This document shows, one piece after another, positions 9,996-19,377 of a DNA stretch of 64,000 nucleotides. The stretch is from positions 156,171 through 220,170 of the forward strand of contig NZ_QVMK01000003.1 in NCBI RefSeq assembly GCF_010500995.1. The letters run 5' to 3'. A model generated the notes under the pieces. The model was not told the origin of the DNA. It saw only the letters and a list, made by a program, of their open reading frames with translations, and searched no databases. The first letter of the stretch is position 1, and each line of letters starts with the position of its first letter. The position numbers and the translations under genes were made by a program. The stretch is from Bacteroides sp. 224. Lineage in GTDB: Bacteria; Bacteroidota; Bacteroidia; Bacteroidales; Bacteroidaceae.

Positions 9996-11210
9996 TTAGA
10001 ACATGCTTGATATGCGTTTTAAGCCTTCTGCAAGAACATCAATTTCTTCTTTTGTGTTATAAATTCCAAATGAAGCACGTACCGTTCCTGTAATACCAAG
10101 GCGTTGCATTAACGGTTGTGCACAATGATGCCCGGTGCGTACGGCTACTCCTAAGCGATCTAATAAGGTACCCATATCGAAATGATGAATATCATTAACC
10201 AGAAAAGATATTACACTTCCTTTACTGTCGGCCTCGCCGAAGATACGCATGCCTTCTATTTCTTTCAGGCGTTGGGTAGCATAAGTAGTCAACTCGTGCT
10301 CGTATGCGGCAATGGCATCTAAGCCGATGGCTGTTACATAATCCAATGCTTTGGCAAAGGCAGTGGTACCAATATAGTCGGGTGTACCGGCTTCAAACTT
10401 GAAGGGGAGTTCATTGAAAGTGGTTTTCTCGAAAGTAACTGTTTGAATCATTTCGCCTCCACCCTGGTAGGGAGGTAGACGATCGAGTAAGTCCTCTTTG
10501 CCATATAACACGCCAATACCCGTAGGGCCATATATCTTATGACTTGAGAAAGCATAGAAGTCTGCATCCAATTCTTGCACATCTACCTTCGTATGGGGTA
10601 CTGCCTGTGCACCGTCTACCAATACATAAGCGCCATTTGCATGGGCTATTTCTATCATTTCCGCAATGGGGTTGATTGTGCCCAACACATTGGAAACATG
10701 AGTAACGCTGACTAACTTAGTCTTTTCGGAAAAGAGTTTTTTGTATTCATCAATCAGCAATTCTCCCTTATCATTCATGGGAATTACTTTGATGCCAATA
10801 CCTTTCCGCGCAGCCAACAACTGCCAGGGCACAATATTGCTATGATGCTCCATGACGGAAATAATCACTTCATCTCCTTCTTCCATAAATGCTTCACCAA
10901 AAGAGCAAGCAAGCAAATTGATAGATTCAGTGGTGCCACGGGTAAATATAATTTCATTGGTTGAGCGGGCGTTGATAAACTGCTTTACGGTTTCCCTGGA
11001 ATTCTCATGCAACACCGTAGCCTGCTGAGACAGGAAATGAACGCCTCTATGCACATTCGCATTTACCGAGTAATATTCGTCGACAATGGAATCGACTACT
11101 ACCCGGGGTTTCTGAGTAGTAGCTCCGTTATCAAAATAGACCAATGGTTTACCATAAACCTCCCGTTGCAAGATAGGGAAGTCTGCTCTTATCTTTTTTA
11201 TATCTATCAT
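9996..11210 (-). CDS. sufS: Cysteine desulfurase SufS
   Basis: 404-residue PLP enzyme that removes sulfur from L-cysteine as a persulfide for Fe-S cluster assembly. Motifs are VYFDNGATTQKP at the N-terminus, HHSNIVPWQLLA, the PLP lysine in SSHKIYGPTGIGVLYG, and RTGHHCAQPLMQRLG with the active-site cysteine near the C-terminus. The RTGHHCAQP form is typical of group II (SufS) desulfurases. The ATG at 11210 starts the conserved MIDIKKIRADFPIL and lies 2 bases after the sufD stop; the longer upstream frame would run into sufD. It is the last gene of the suf operon. No separate sufE or sufU is seen in the window. Confidence 0.96.
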   Translation of the reverse strand: MIDIKKIRADFPILQREVYGKPLVYFDNGATTQKPRVVVDSIVDEYYSVNANVHRGVHFLSQQATVLHENSRETVKQFINARSTNEIIFTRGTTESINLLACSFGEAFMEEGDEVIISVMEHHSNIVPWQLLAARKGIGIKVIPMNDKGELLIDEYKKLFSEKTKLVSVTHVSNVLGTINPIAEMIEIAHANGAYVLVDGAQAVPHTKVDVQELDADFYAFSSHKIYGPTGIGVLYGKEDLLDRLPPYQGGGEMIQTVTFEKTTFNELPFKFEAGTPDYIGTTAFAKALDYVTAIGLDAIAAYEHELTTYATQRLKEIEGMRIFGEADSKGSVISFLVNDIHHFDMGTLLDRLGVAVRTGHHCAQPLMQRLGITGTVRASFGIYNTKEEIDVLAEGLKRISSMF

Positions 11211-11212
11211 TT

Positions 11213-12562
11213 CTACAATTCTTTGCATATAGCACATCCACGACATTTAGCAAGTTCGCCACGAAAACGTTTTTCTACCAATACATGCAAACGCTCTTTC
11301 AATGCATCTAAACGGATGGTATCGATTACTTCGTTTACGAATGCAAACATCAACAGTAGTCTGGCTTCCTTTTCTGCAATACCACGGGCACGCATATAGA
11401 ATAAAGCATTCTCATCTAACTGCCCTACAGTAGCTCCATGACTACATTTTACATCATCGGCATATATTTCCAACTGTGGTTGGGTATACATACGGGCTTC
11501 GTGCGTGGCACAAAGGTTGCGGTTGGTTTGTTGAGAGGTGGTGTGTTGCGCCCCCGGACGAACCAGTACCGTACCGGCAAAAGCTCCTACAGCTTGATCA
11601 TCCAATACATATTTAAATAGTTCGTTGCTGTTGCAGTTGGGCACCGCATGATCAATAAAGGTGTTATTGTCTACATGTTGGGTCTTATCCGCAATGGCCA
11701 TGCCACACAAACTGATGTCTGCCCGTTCTCCGGCAAGGGTCACCTCTGTTGTGTTGCGGGTTACTCCGTTATGAAGGGTCATTTCATTCAGCAGTACTGT
11801 GCTGGAAGCTTCTTGTTTTACATATAGGTTGCTGATGCGGGTGGTCTTGTTGTGGGTTTCTTCCAACTCATATAAGTCGAACATAGCGTTCTCTCCCACA
11901 AATACTTCTACGACTTGGGTAGAGAGGAAGCTTACCGAATCCATTGCATGATCGCACATCAGCAGTTTTGCCTGCGCTCCGTCTTCTATGACGATTAGTA
12001 CACGGCGGTTGACCATGAAGTCAACATCTGCACGAAGTACATTAACTAACTGAATGGTTTTCTCTAATACTGCATGTTTGGGCACATAGAAGAAAACACC
12101 GTCTTGTACAAAAGCAGTATTGAAGGCTGTGACACCGTCTTTTGAGGTATCGGCTAATTTGCCATAATACTTCCTTACCAATTCGGGGTACTTTTGGGCG
12201 GCTTCTTTGAGGCTTTCGAAGATGACTCCTTCGGGCAGCTCTGTTTTAGGAAGGGCTTTGTTATAGAAAGAATCGTTTACAACAAAGTATAGGGCGGTGC
12301 TCATATTGGGTACGTCGCACTTGAATACTTCGTAAGGGTTGACGGGGATATCTAAACGGTTTAAGTTCAGACCGTAGTCGGGCTCAAATAGTTTGCTTAT
12401 CTCGGTGTATTTATATTTTTCGTCTTTCCGGGTAGGAAATCCTTGCTGACGAAAGTCTGCAAAGGCTTGGGCACGAGGGGCACTGAGCACCTCTGCACTA
12501 TGCTTGCGGATCATCCCTTCTGCTTGGGAGAAGAGATCAATATATTGTTGTTCTATACTCAT
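11213..12562 (-). CDS. sufD: Fe-S cluster assembly protein SufD
   Basis: 449-residue scaffold subunit of the SufBC2D complex with the beta-helix core of the SufB/SufD family, seen in QQTNRNLCATHEARMYTQPQ and VKCSHGATVGQLDENALFY. The C-terminus has an unusual CRGCAICKEL tail that could be a metal- or sulfur-contacting site. The start at 12562 (MSIEQQYIDLF) is chosen because an upstream in-frame ATG at 12631 runs through an inverted repeat and encodes low-complexity NPRNPRLKTK residues typical of translated repeats. It lies between the GxxExxY insertion and sufS. Confidence 0.94.
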   Translation of the reverse strand: MSIEQQYIDLFSQAEGMIRKHSAEVLSAPRAQAFADFRQQGFPTRKDEKYKYTEISKLFEPDYGLNLNRLDIPVNPYEVFKCDVPNMSTALYFVVNDSFYNKALPKTELPEGVIFESLKEAAQKYPELVRKYYGKLADTSKDGVTAFNTAFVQDGVFFYVPKHAVLEKTIQLVNVLRADVDFMVNRRVLIVIEDGAQAKLLMCDHAMDSVSFLSTQVVEVFVGENAMFDLYELEETHNKTTRISNLYVKQEASSTVLLNEMTLHNGVTRNTTEVTLAGERADISLCGMAIADKTQHVDNNTFIDHAVPNCNSNELFKYVLDDQAVGAFAGTVLVRPGAQHTTSQQTNRNLCATHEARMYTQPQLEIYADDVKCSHGATVGQLDENALFYMRARGIAEKEARLLLMFAFVNEVIDTIRLDALKERLHVLVEKRFRGELAKCRGCAICKEL

Positions 12563-12575
12563 ACTTTTTGTTTTT

Positions 12576-13066
12576 AGACGCGGATTGCGCGGATTATACG
12601 GATTTAAAACACGGATATTTTTTTTATTCAAACTCTAAACAATCGTCTTCATAGTAATGAGTAGTAAATATCTTACGTTTGATTTCTGGAGTACGACCAA
12701 AATTTAGTAATAAACCAATCTCAACTCCAGTTGCTTTCAAATAATTTACCAGTTGAACTTCGTGTTCCGGCAATAGTTGCTTCACAGCCTTTAATTCTAT
12801 AATAATAAGTTCCTCTACAACAATATCAGCCACATAACGCCCAACTAACTCATTTTTATAGAATACTTTAATTTCTTTTTGAGGTTCACATTTCAACCCC
12901 ATTCTTATCAATTCTTTATACAACGCATTTTGATATACTTGCTCCAGAAAACCATATCCAAGTACATTATACACCTGATAAAAAGCACCAATAATCTCTT
13001 CCGTAAGTTCTTCGTGCAACATTAAATCCGTGTTTTAAATCCGTATAATCCGCGCAATCCGCGTCT
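12576..13066. repeat. Perfect 41-bp inverted repeat, family B, enclosing the GxxExxY gene
   Basis: Arms 12576-12616 and 13026-13066 are identical as reverse complements over all 41 positions (outer end AGACGCGGATTGCGCGGATT). The only content between them is a 399-base gene starting and ending a few bases inside the arms. The unit sits between sufC and sufD. It resembles a miniature cassette built on the same repeat that elsewhere (7331-7425, 25583-25686) encloses only a short loop. Confidence 0.92.
12624..13022 (-). CDS. GxxExxY family protein (PD-(D/E)XK-like fold)
   Basis: 132 residues. The family signature is GYGFLEQVY at about residue 22. A nuclease-like core follows, with YVADIVVEELIIIELKAV (D...ExK pattern, as in PD-(D/E)XK enzymes) and a C-terminal LLLNFG motif. 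The molecular function of GxxExxY proteins is not established to my knowledge; a nuclease or repeat-associated role is inference from the fold-like motif. It is on the same strand as the suf genes but has no obvious link to Fe-S assembly. It fills the loop of a perfect 41-bp inverted repeat, with its stop 7 bases and start 3 bases from the arms. Confidence 0.9.
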   Translation of the reverse strand: MLHEELTEEIIGAFYQVYNVLGYGFLEQVYQNALYKELIRMGLKCEPQKEIKVFYKNELVGRYVADIVVEELIIIELKAVKQLLPEHEVQLVNYLKATGVEIGLLLNFGRTPEIKRKIFTTHYYEDDCLEFE

Positions 13067-13078
13067 TAATTATATTAA

Positions 13079-13837
13079 TTACTCCCCTACTTCCTCCTTT
13101 ATCCAATCATATCCGCGCTTTTCCAATTCCAAAGCCAGTTCCGGCCCAGCCGTTTTCACAATGCGCCCCTTATACAGCACGTGCACCACATCCGGCTTGA
13201 TATAATCCAGCAATCGTTGATAATGCGTAATCACAATGCAACTTGTCTCCGGCGTTTTAAGTTTATTCACCCCATCTGCCACGATGCGCAAGGCATCAAT
13301 ATCCAAGCCAGAGTCCGTTTCATCCAGAATGCTTAAGCGCGGTTCCAGCATAGCCATCTGGAAAATCTCGTTACGCTTCTTCTCTCCTCCGCTGAAACCT
13401 TCGTTCACACTGCGGTTCGCCAATTTATTATCAAGCTCCACGATGGAACGTTTCTCGCGCATTAACTTCAGGAACTCACTCGCGTTCAAAGCAGGCAGGT
13501 TCTTATATTTACGTTGCTCGTTCACAGCAGCGCGCATAAAATTCACCATGCTTACTCCGGGAATTTCTACCGGATACTGGAATGACAAGAAGACGCCTTC
13601 ATGGCTCCGATCCTCCGGACTTAGTTCCAGCAAATCCTTTCCGAAGAAGCTCACACTTCCCTTGGTTACTTCAAAAGCCGGGTTACCCACCAACACACTG
13701 CTCAAAGTACTCTTTCCCGAGCCGTTAGGCCCCATGATAGCATGTACTTCACCCTGGTTTACAGTGAGGTTGATTCCTTTTAATATCTCTTTTCCGTTGA
13801 TACTTGCGTGCAAGTCTTTTATTTCTAACATTTTCAT
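13079..13837 (-). CDS. sufC: Fe-S cluster assembly ATPase SufC
   Basis: 252-residue ABC-type ATPase that powers the SufBCD scaffold. Walker A is GPNGSGKST near residue 36, the signature is FSGGEKKRNEIFQ, and Walker B with the switch is LSILDETDSGLDIDALR. The last has the SufC-specific DETDSGLD form. There are no membrane segments. The start may be the ATG at 13837 or the one at 13831 (MLEIKDLHA). It is separated from sufB by a short inverted repeat of family E, and from sufD by the GxxExxY unit. Confidence 0.96.
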   Translation of the reverse strand: MKMLEIKDLHASINGKEILKGINLTVNQGEVHAIMGPNGSGKSTLSSVLVGNPAFEVTKGSVSFFGKDLLELSPEDRSHEGVFLSFQYPVEIPGVSMVNFMRAAVNEQRKYKNLPALNASEFLKLMREKRSIVELDNKLANRSVNEGFSGGEKKRNEIFQMAMLEPRLSILDETDSGLDIDALRIVADGVNKLKTPETSCIVITHYQRLLDYIKPDVVHVLYKGRIVKTAGPELALELEKRGYDWIKEEVGE

Positions 13838-13840
13838 TTT

Positions 13841-13926
13841 AGTTACGAGTTACAAGTTACTAGTTACAAGTTGTGAGTTACGAATCACCAGCTACTTGTA
13901 ACTCGTAACTAGTAACTCGTAACTAC
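13841..13926. repeat. Inverted repeat, family E (AGTTACGAGTTAC)
   Basis: Left part 13841-13882 carries tandem AGTTACAAGTTAC-like units. Right part 13898-13926 carries GTAACTCGTAACTAGTAACT, the reverse complement. It fills the gap between sufB and sufC without interrupting either gene. Confidence 0.8.
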
Positions 13927-13930
13927 TATA

Positions 13931-15382
13931 TCATCCCACACTTCCCTCCAAAGAAATGCTTAACAGTTTCTGTGCTTCCACGGCAAACTCCATCGGAAGT
14001 TTATTCAACACCTCTTTGGCATATCCGTTGACGATCAAACCTACCGCATCCTCCGTAGAAATACCACGTTGGTTGCAATAGAATATCTGATCTTCACTGA
14101 TTTTGCTGGTAGTGGCTTCATGCTCCACAATAGCCGTTTCATTATGAATATCCATGTAAGGGAAGGTATGTGCACCGCATTTATCACCTAATAATAGGGA
14201 GTCGCACTGACTGTAATTGCGGGCTCCCGAAGCTTTTTCGGCTACGCGAACCAATCCGCGATACGAGTTCTCGCTTCGTCCGGCAGATATTCCTTTACTT
14301 ACAATGGTGCTGCGGGTATTTTTTCCGATATGAATCATTTTGGTTCCGGTATCCGCTTGTTGGTAGTTATTGGTAACGGCTACGCTGTAGAATTCGGCTG
14401 TAGAGTTATCGCCGGTTAAGATACACGAAGGATATTTCCAGGTAATGGCACTACCGGTTTCCACCTGTGTCCAGGATAGTTTGCTGTCTACTCCTTTACA
14501 ATGACCGCGTTTGGTTACAAAGTTATAAACACCGCCTTTGCCATTTTCATCACCGGGGTACCAGTTTTGCACGGTACTGTATTTTACTTCGGCACGATCG
14601 TGCACTACGATTTCTACAATGGCAGCATGTAATTGATTCTCATCTCGTTGAGGAGCTGTACATCCTTCCAGATAAGATACATACGATTCATCATCGGCTA
14701 CAATCAAGGTACGTTCAAACTGTCCGGTATTGGCGGCATTGATACGGAAATACGTAGAAAGTTCCATCGGGCAACGCACCCCTTTGGGGATATACACAAA
14801 GGAACCATCCGAGAAAACAGCCGAGTTAAGCGCCGCAAAGAAATTGTCGCGATAAGAAACTACGGAGCCAAGGTATTTCTTTATCAGGTCGGGATGATCT
14901 TGCACCGCTTCGCTGAAAGAGCAAAAGATAATACCTTTCTCCAACAACGTTTCTTTAAAGGTAGTCTTTACCGATACCGAGTCCATCACCGCATCTACGG
15001 CCATGCCGCTGAGTGCCATTTGTTCTTCCAGGGGGATACCCAGTTTATTGAAGGTCTTTATCAATTCGGGATCTACTTCGTCCAGACTCTTCGGACCTTC
15101 TTTCTTCTTGGGAGCCGCGTAATAAGAGATTGCCTGATAATCAATTTCAGGAATACGCAAATGCGCCCAGGTAGGCATTTTCATTGTTAACCAATGCCGA
15201 TAGGCATTCAACCGAAACTCAAGCAACCACTCCGGCTCGTTCTTCTTGGCCGAAATGATACGAACCACCTCTTCACTAAGACCTTTCTCAATGATTTCCG
15301 TCTGTACATCGGTAGTAAAACCGTATTTGTACTTCTCCTGGGTGAATTCTTTTACATATTTATTGGGTTCTTCTTGCTGCAT
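13931..15382 (-). CDS. sufB: Fe-S cluster assembly protein SufB
   Basis: 483 residues, the usual length. It is the cluster-building scaffold subunit of SufBC2D. Conserved features are [58 protein letters not shown], the serine-rich [20 protein letters not shown], and near the C-terminus the acidic [20 protein letters not shown]. All are typical of bacterial SufB. The gene begins 3 bases after the cvpA stop, suggesting co-transcription with cvpA, and leads the suf block. Confidence 0.97.
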   Translation of the reverse strand: MQQEEPNKYVKEFTQEKYKYGFTTDVQTEIIEKGLSEEVVRIISAKKNEPEWLLEFRLNAYRHWLTMKMPTWAHLRIPEIDYQAISYYAAPKKKEGPKSLDEVDPELIKTFNKLGIPLEEQMALSGMAVDAVMDSVSVKTTFKETLLEKGIIFCSFSEAVQDHPDLIKKYLGSVVSYRDNFFAALNSAVFSDGSFVYIPKGVRCPMELSTYFRINAANTGQFERTLIVADDESYVSYLEGCTAPQRDENQLHAAIVEIVVHDRAEVKYSTVQNWYPGDENGKGGVYNFVTKRGHCKGVDSKLSWTQVETGSAITWKYPSCILTGDNSTAEFYSVAVTNNYQQADTGTKMIHIGKNTRSTIVSKGISAGRSENSYRGLVRVAEKASGARNYSQCDSLLLGDKCGAHTFPYMDIHNETAIVEHEATTSKISEDQIFYCNQRGISTEDAVGLIVNGYAKEVLNKLPMEFAVEAQKLLSISLEGSVG

Positions 15383-15385
15383 AAC

Positions 15386-15892
15386 TTAAGTTAATAAATA
15401 TTGTTGGGTCAGTTCCTTTGCTACGGGAAAAAGACCACTGATGATATGTTTGATTGGATAATATAACACTGAGTCTTCCTTGATTGTTCCACTTATCAGT
15501 ACGTTGTTAACATCCAGATAATCGAGTATATTCATCAGGATGCCCAATACCAATATACTGGTAAAGGTACCTAACAGAAAGCCTAACAAACGATTTACCC
15601 ATCCTAAGGAAACGGCTTCCAAGGCATGGGTAAGGACAGAGGCCAATAAGAAAAAGAGTAGAGGTACAATAGCCCAAATAGCTACAAATGAAATTATCTG
15701 GACTATAGTCATAGAGCTTTCGCTAACCATCGGACTGACCTTTTCTGCCAACGACAGGTAAAGCGCCCGTGCGGCAATCAGTCCTATAACTAATCCTAAA
15801 ACAGAAGCCAACTGCTTAAGAAGCCCTTTCAGGCATCCGTGCAAAGCTCCTGCAACGAGTATGACGAGAATTATGTAATCGATTATTAGCAT
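15386..15892 (-). CDS. CvpA family membrane protein
   Basis: 168 residues with four predicted membrane helices (around residues 2-20, 24-45, 60-85 and 95-120) and the family pattern IIDYIILVILVAGALHG then LKGLLKQLASVLGLVIG. CvpA-type proteins are inner-membrane proteins linked in some bacteria to colicin V export and envelope stress; the exact role is unknown. The start at 15892 is preferred because the longer frame to 15961 reads through the palindromic repeat and encodes a repeat-type leader (PCKGEVPKGRRGY). It is adjacent to sufB. Confidence 0.88.
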   Translation of the reverse strand: MLIIDYIILVILVAGALHGCLKGLLKQLASVLGLVIGLIAARALYLSLAEKVSPMVSESSMTIVQIISFVAIWAIVPLLFFLLASVLTHALEAVSLGWVNRLLGFLLGTFTSILVLGILMNILDYLDVNNVLISGTIKEDSVLYYPIKHIISGLFPVAKELTQQYLLT

Positions 15893-15906
15893 ATAATTAT
15901 TATTAT

Positions 15907-16007
15907 ACCCCCTCCGCCCTTTGGGCACCTCCCCCTTGCAGGGGAGGAGTTCCTGCGGCATTGGTTCCTCCCCTGCAAGGGGGAGGTGCCCAAAGGGCGG
16001 AGGGGGT
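15907..16007. repeat. Perfect 42-bp inverted repeat, family A
   Basis: Arms 15907-15948 and 15966-16007 are exact reverse complements over 42 bases (inner end TTGCAGGGGAGGA), with a 17-base loop. It lies between the infB terminator and cvpA. It would form a very stable hairpin in either transcript. It is related to 3392-3540 (shared CCGCCCTTTGGGCACCTC). Confidence 0.93.
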
Positions 16008-16033
16008 CTTTCTTATACTGTAAACTAATTACT

Positions 16034-16093
16034 AAAAAAACAACGTGCCAATTACTTAAGTGATGTGAACATCCGTTTAGCAATTGGCACGTT
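16034..16093 (-). terminator. Rho-independent terminator downstream of infB
   Basis: On the minus strand a 12-bp stem AACGTGCCAATT/AATTGGCACGTT with a ~28-base loop is followed by a run of seven T. It stands 31 bases after the infB stop and should separate rimP-nusA-infB from cvpA-suf, fully or partly. Confidence 0.75.
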
Positions 16094-16124
16094 GGCACAT
16101 GTAGCGAAGTGCCCTATAGCTACA

Positions 16125-19100
16125 TTATAGCGTTTGTTTCACTTCTATTTCCTGATATGATTCGATAATGTCACCCACCTTAATATCGTGATAGTTTACA
16201 AGACTGATACCACATTCATAGTTGGTTGCCACTTCTTTCACATCGTCTTTGAAACGTTTCAGTGCATTAATTGCACCGGTAAAGATAACGATACCATCGC
16301 GGATAAGACGTGCTTTGTCCGAACGTTTCACCTTTCCTTCTTTCACCATAGCACCGGCCACGGTACCCACCTTGGTGATGTTGAATACTTCGCGCACTTC
16401 GATGGTAGCAGTTACTTCTTCTTTCACTTCCGGAGCAAGCATACCTTCCATCGCCGCTTTCACTTCTTCGATGGCTGCGTAGATTACAGAGTACAAGCGA
16501 ACATCCACTCCTTCTTGTTCCGCATATCTGCGGGCAGAAGCCGACGGGCGCACCTGGAATCCGATAATAATCGCATCCGAAGCAGCTGCCAATGTAACAT
16601 CCGATTCTGAGATCTGTCCCACCCCTTTGTGAATTACATTCACCTGGATTTGTTCGGTAGAAAGCTTGATCAACGAGTCGCTCAATGCTTCGATAGAACC
16701 GTCCACGTCACCTTTCACAATCACGTTAAGTTCCTTGAAGTTACCCAATGCGATACGACGACCCAATTCATCCAATGTAAGAATCTTCTGAGTACGAAGT
16801 CCCTGCTCACGTTGTAACTGTTCGCGTTTGTTCGCTATTTCACGAGCTTCTTGCTCTGTTTCAATCACATGGAAAGTATCACCGGCTGTAGGCGCACCGT
16901 TCAAACCTAATAATAATACAGGTTCCGATGGTCCGGCTGATTTGATACGTTGGTTACGTTCGTTGAACATGGCTTTTACACGACCGAAGTGTGTTCCTGC
17001 CAATACCACGTCTCCCATATTCAGTGTACCGTTAGATACCAATACGGTTGCCACATAACCACGTCCTTTATCTAATGTAGATTCAATGATAGACCCTGCA
17101 CCACGACGATCCGGGTTTGCTTTCAGATCGAGCATTTCGGCTTCGAGCAATACTTTCTCCATCAATTCCTTTACACCTAATCCTTGTTTGGCCGAAATAT
17201 CCTGAGATTGGTATTTACCTCCCCAGTCTTCTACCAGGAAGTTCATATTTGCCAGTTCTTCTTTAATCTTTTCCGGGTTAGCAGTTGGCTTATCTACCTT
17301 ATTAATAGCAAATACGATAGGAACACCTGCCGCCACTGCGTGGTTGATGGCTTCTTTAGTTTGAGGCATCACGCTATCATCCGCAGCCACAATAATAATG
17401 GCGATATCCGTTACTTTCGCACCACGTGCACGCATCGCTGTAAACGCTTCGTGACCCGGTGTATCTAAGAAGGTAATGTGTCTGCCATCTTCCATTTTCA
17501 CATTATAGGCTCCGATGTGCTGTGTAATACCTCCGGCCTCACCGGCTATTACATTAGCTTTACGAACATAGTCGAGCAACGATGTTTTACCGTGGTCAAC
17601 GTGTCCCATCACCGTAACAATAGGCGCACGAGGCTGCAAATCTTCCGGTGCATCTTCTTCTTCTACAATGGCTTGTGCTACTTCCGCACTTACGTATTCT
17701 GTTTTAAATCCGAATTCTTCGGCTACCAGATTAATGGTTTCGGCATCCAAACGTTGGTTAATAGATACCATCAGCCCGATACTCATACAAGTAGCAATTA
17801 CCTGATTTACAGAGATGTTCATCATACTTGCCAATTCGTTGGCAGTAACGAACTCGGTAATCTTCAGTGTTCTGCTGTCGGATGCTTCCATATCGTCCAA
17901 CTCTTGTTGGCGGTTGAAAGCTGATTCGCGTTTCTCTTTACGGTATTTAGCTCCTTTATTTTTCAGACCTTTAGTAGTAAGACGCGCCAGCGTTTCTTTT
18001 ACTTGCTTAGCTACATCTTCCTCGCTAACCTCCTGCTTAATAACCGGTTTCTTAAAGCGATCTTTGTTATTATTCCGTTTTCCACCGCCTTGTTGATTTC
18101 CCGGGCGGTTATTGTTGTTGTTATTGTTATTTCCTCTTTCGCTGTTTGCCACAGGACGAGCAAAATTCGACGCATTGTTAATATCAACTTTCTCTTTGTT
18201 GATACGGCTGCGTTTCTTTTTGTTAGCTGCATCACCTTCGGTTCTTGGCTTGTTCGTGCCATCGTCTTTGCGGATTTCCTTGATGATAGCTTCTTTCATC
18301 TGCTTCTTCTGATCCTGACGAATCTTGTCTTTCTCTTCCCGTTCTTTACGTTTTTCTTCCTTCGATTTCTTCTTAGGACGTGTAGATTGGTTCAGCGCCG
18401 CCAAGTCAATTTGACCTATTACATTAATCTTGGAAACGATTTCGGTAGGACGTATCTTAAATACATCATCTCCTTCCTCCGCCACATCACGACCAGCCTC
18501 GGGCTCAGTCGTTTTTTCGATCACTTCTTTTACTACCGGCGCTTCCATAACCTCCGGCTTCACTTCTTCCATTACTTTCTCCAATTCTTTTTCTACTATA
18601 ACAGGCTCCTTTGTCGGTACCGGCTCAGGTTTTGCCTGTTCCTCCGGCTGAGGAGTTACGATTTCTTTTACTTCTTCAACCACAGGCTTGGGTTCTTCCT
18701 TTACTTCCTCTTTCCGGCTTACTACGGGTTCCGGAACGGGCTCTGGTTCCGGAGCCGGTGCAGGTTCCTGTTTTACTACGGGAGTTGGTTCCGGTTCGGC
18801 AGCTTTCTCGGGCTTCCGGTTTAAGTTGTCCAAATCAATTTTACCTACCGGTTTAAATTTAGGACGTGCTTCTTCTGGAACAACTGTTTTTATGACGTTG
18901 TCGGCCTTGTCTGCTTTATCAACTTTCTCTGCCTTAGGTTTTTCCAGTTCCGGATCATAACCATCAATAGCAACAGACGCTTTATTTCTGTCTTTATTCT
19001 GACGTTCCTGAATAAAGCGTTCCGATTCCATTTTAAGGTTTTTGTCCTTGCTAAACTCTTTCACAAGAATAGCATACTGTTCTTCGGTAATTTTCGTATT

Positions 19101-19202
19101 AGGACTAGCCTCAATGGTATGCCCTTTCTTTTGCAGAAACTCAACTACCGTTGATATTCCTACATTCAAATCTCTAGTTACTTTGTTTAACCTAATCGTC
19201 AT
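16125..19202 (-). CDS. infB: Translation initiation factor IF-2
   Basis: 1025-residue GTPase that brings initiator tRNA to the 30S subunit. An N-terminal IF2_N motif ([20 protein letters not shown]) is followed by a ~400-residue disordered region rich in Pro, Glu, Lys and Val, then a run of Asn ([17 protein letters not shown]). The G domain has G1 GHVDHGKTS at about residue 535, DTPGHEAF and NKVDK, followed by domains II, III and C2. The long low-complexity N-terminus is usual in Bacteroidota. It is third in the rimP-nusA-infB operon. An inverted repeat of family F separates it from nusA. Confidence 0.98.
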   Translation of the reverse strand: MTIRLNKVTRDLNVGISTVVEFLQKKGHTIEASPNTKITEEQYAILVKEFSKDKNLKMESERFIQERQNKDRNKASVAIDGYDPELEKPKAEKVDKADKADNVIKTVVPEEARPKFKPVGKIDLDNLNRKPEKAAEPEPTPVVKQEPAPAPEPEPVPEPVVSRKEEVKEEPKPVVEEVKEIVTPQPEEQAKPEPVPTKEPVIVEKELEKVMEEVKPEVMEAPVVKEVIEKTTEPEAGRDVAEEGDDVFKIRPTEIVSKINVIGQIDLAALNQSTRPKKKSKEEKRKEREEKDKIRQDQKKQMKEAIIKEIRKDDGTNKPRTEGDAANKKKRSRINKEKVDINNASNFARPVANSERGNNNNNNNNRPGNQQGGGKRNNNKDRFKKPVIKQEVSEEDVAKQVKETLARLTTKGLKNKGAKYRKEKRESAFNRQQELDDMEASDSRTLKITEFVTANELASMMNISVNQVIATCMSIGLMVSINQRLDAETINLVAEEFGFKTEYVSAEVAQAIVEEEDAPEDLQPRAPIVTVMGHVDHGKTSLLDYVRKANVIAGEAGGITQHIGAYNVKMEDGRHITFLDTPGHEAFTAMRARGAKVTDIAIIIVAADDSVMPQTKEAINHAVAAGVPIVFAINKVDKPTANPEKIKEELANMNFLVEDWGGKYQSQDISAKQGLGVKELMEKVLLEAEMLDLKANPDRRGAGSIIESTLDKGRGYVATVLVSNGTLNMGDVVLAGTHFGRVKAMFNERNQRIKSAGPSEPVLLLGLNGAPTAGDTFHVIETEQEAREIANKREQLQREQGLRTQKILTLDELGRRIALGNFKELNVIVKGDVDGSIEALSDSLIKLSTEQIQVNVIHKGVGQISESDVTLAAASDAIIIGFQVRPSASARRYAEQEGVDVRLYSVIYAAIEEVKAAMEGMLAPEVKEEVTATIEVREVFNITKVGTVAGAMVKEGKVKRSDKARLIRDGIVIFTGAINALKRFKDDVKEVATNYECGISLVNYHDIKVGDIIESYQEIEVKQTL

Positions 19203-19216
19203 AATTACTTTTTAAT

Positions 19217-19365
19217 AGTTAACAGTTGACAGTTGATAGTTGACTATTATTTCTCCAATAACGTTCCTCTATAAATGTCTTTCCCTCACTGAATCCCAAA
19301 AAGCGACAATATTATTCAATTGTACAATCTTGATTTTTCACTATCAACTGTCAACTGTCAACTGT
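19217..19365. repeat. Inverted repeat, family F (CAGTTGACAGTTGATAGT)
   Basis: Left arm 19217-19240 and right arm 19340-19365 are reverse complements made of the short unit AACTGTC, with a ~100-base loop of unique sequence. It lies between nusA and infB. Confidence 0.82.
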
Positions 19366-19377
19366 CAGCTTCCGATG

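Noticed and set aside
12624..13022. GxxExxY gene as part of the Fe-S machinery
   Set aside because: It is co-directional with suf genes, but it is enclosed by a repeat that occurs elsewhere alone and has no known tie to cluster assembly.
15907..16007. Use of the 42-bp palindrome as the infB terminator
   Set aside because: A separate 12-bp stem with a seven-T run at 16034-16093 is a much better terminator. The palindrome has no T-run and belongs to a repeat family.
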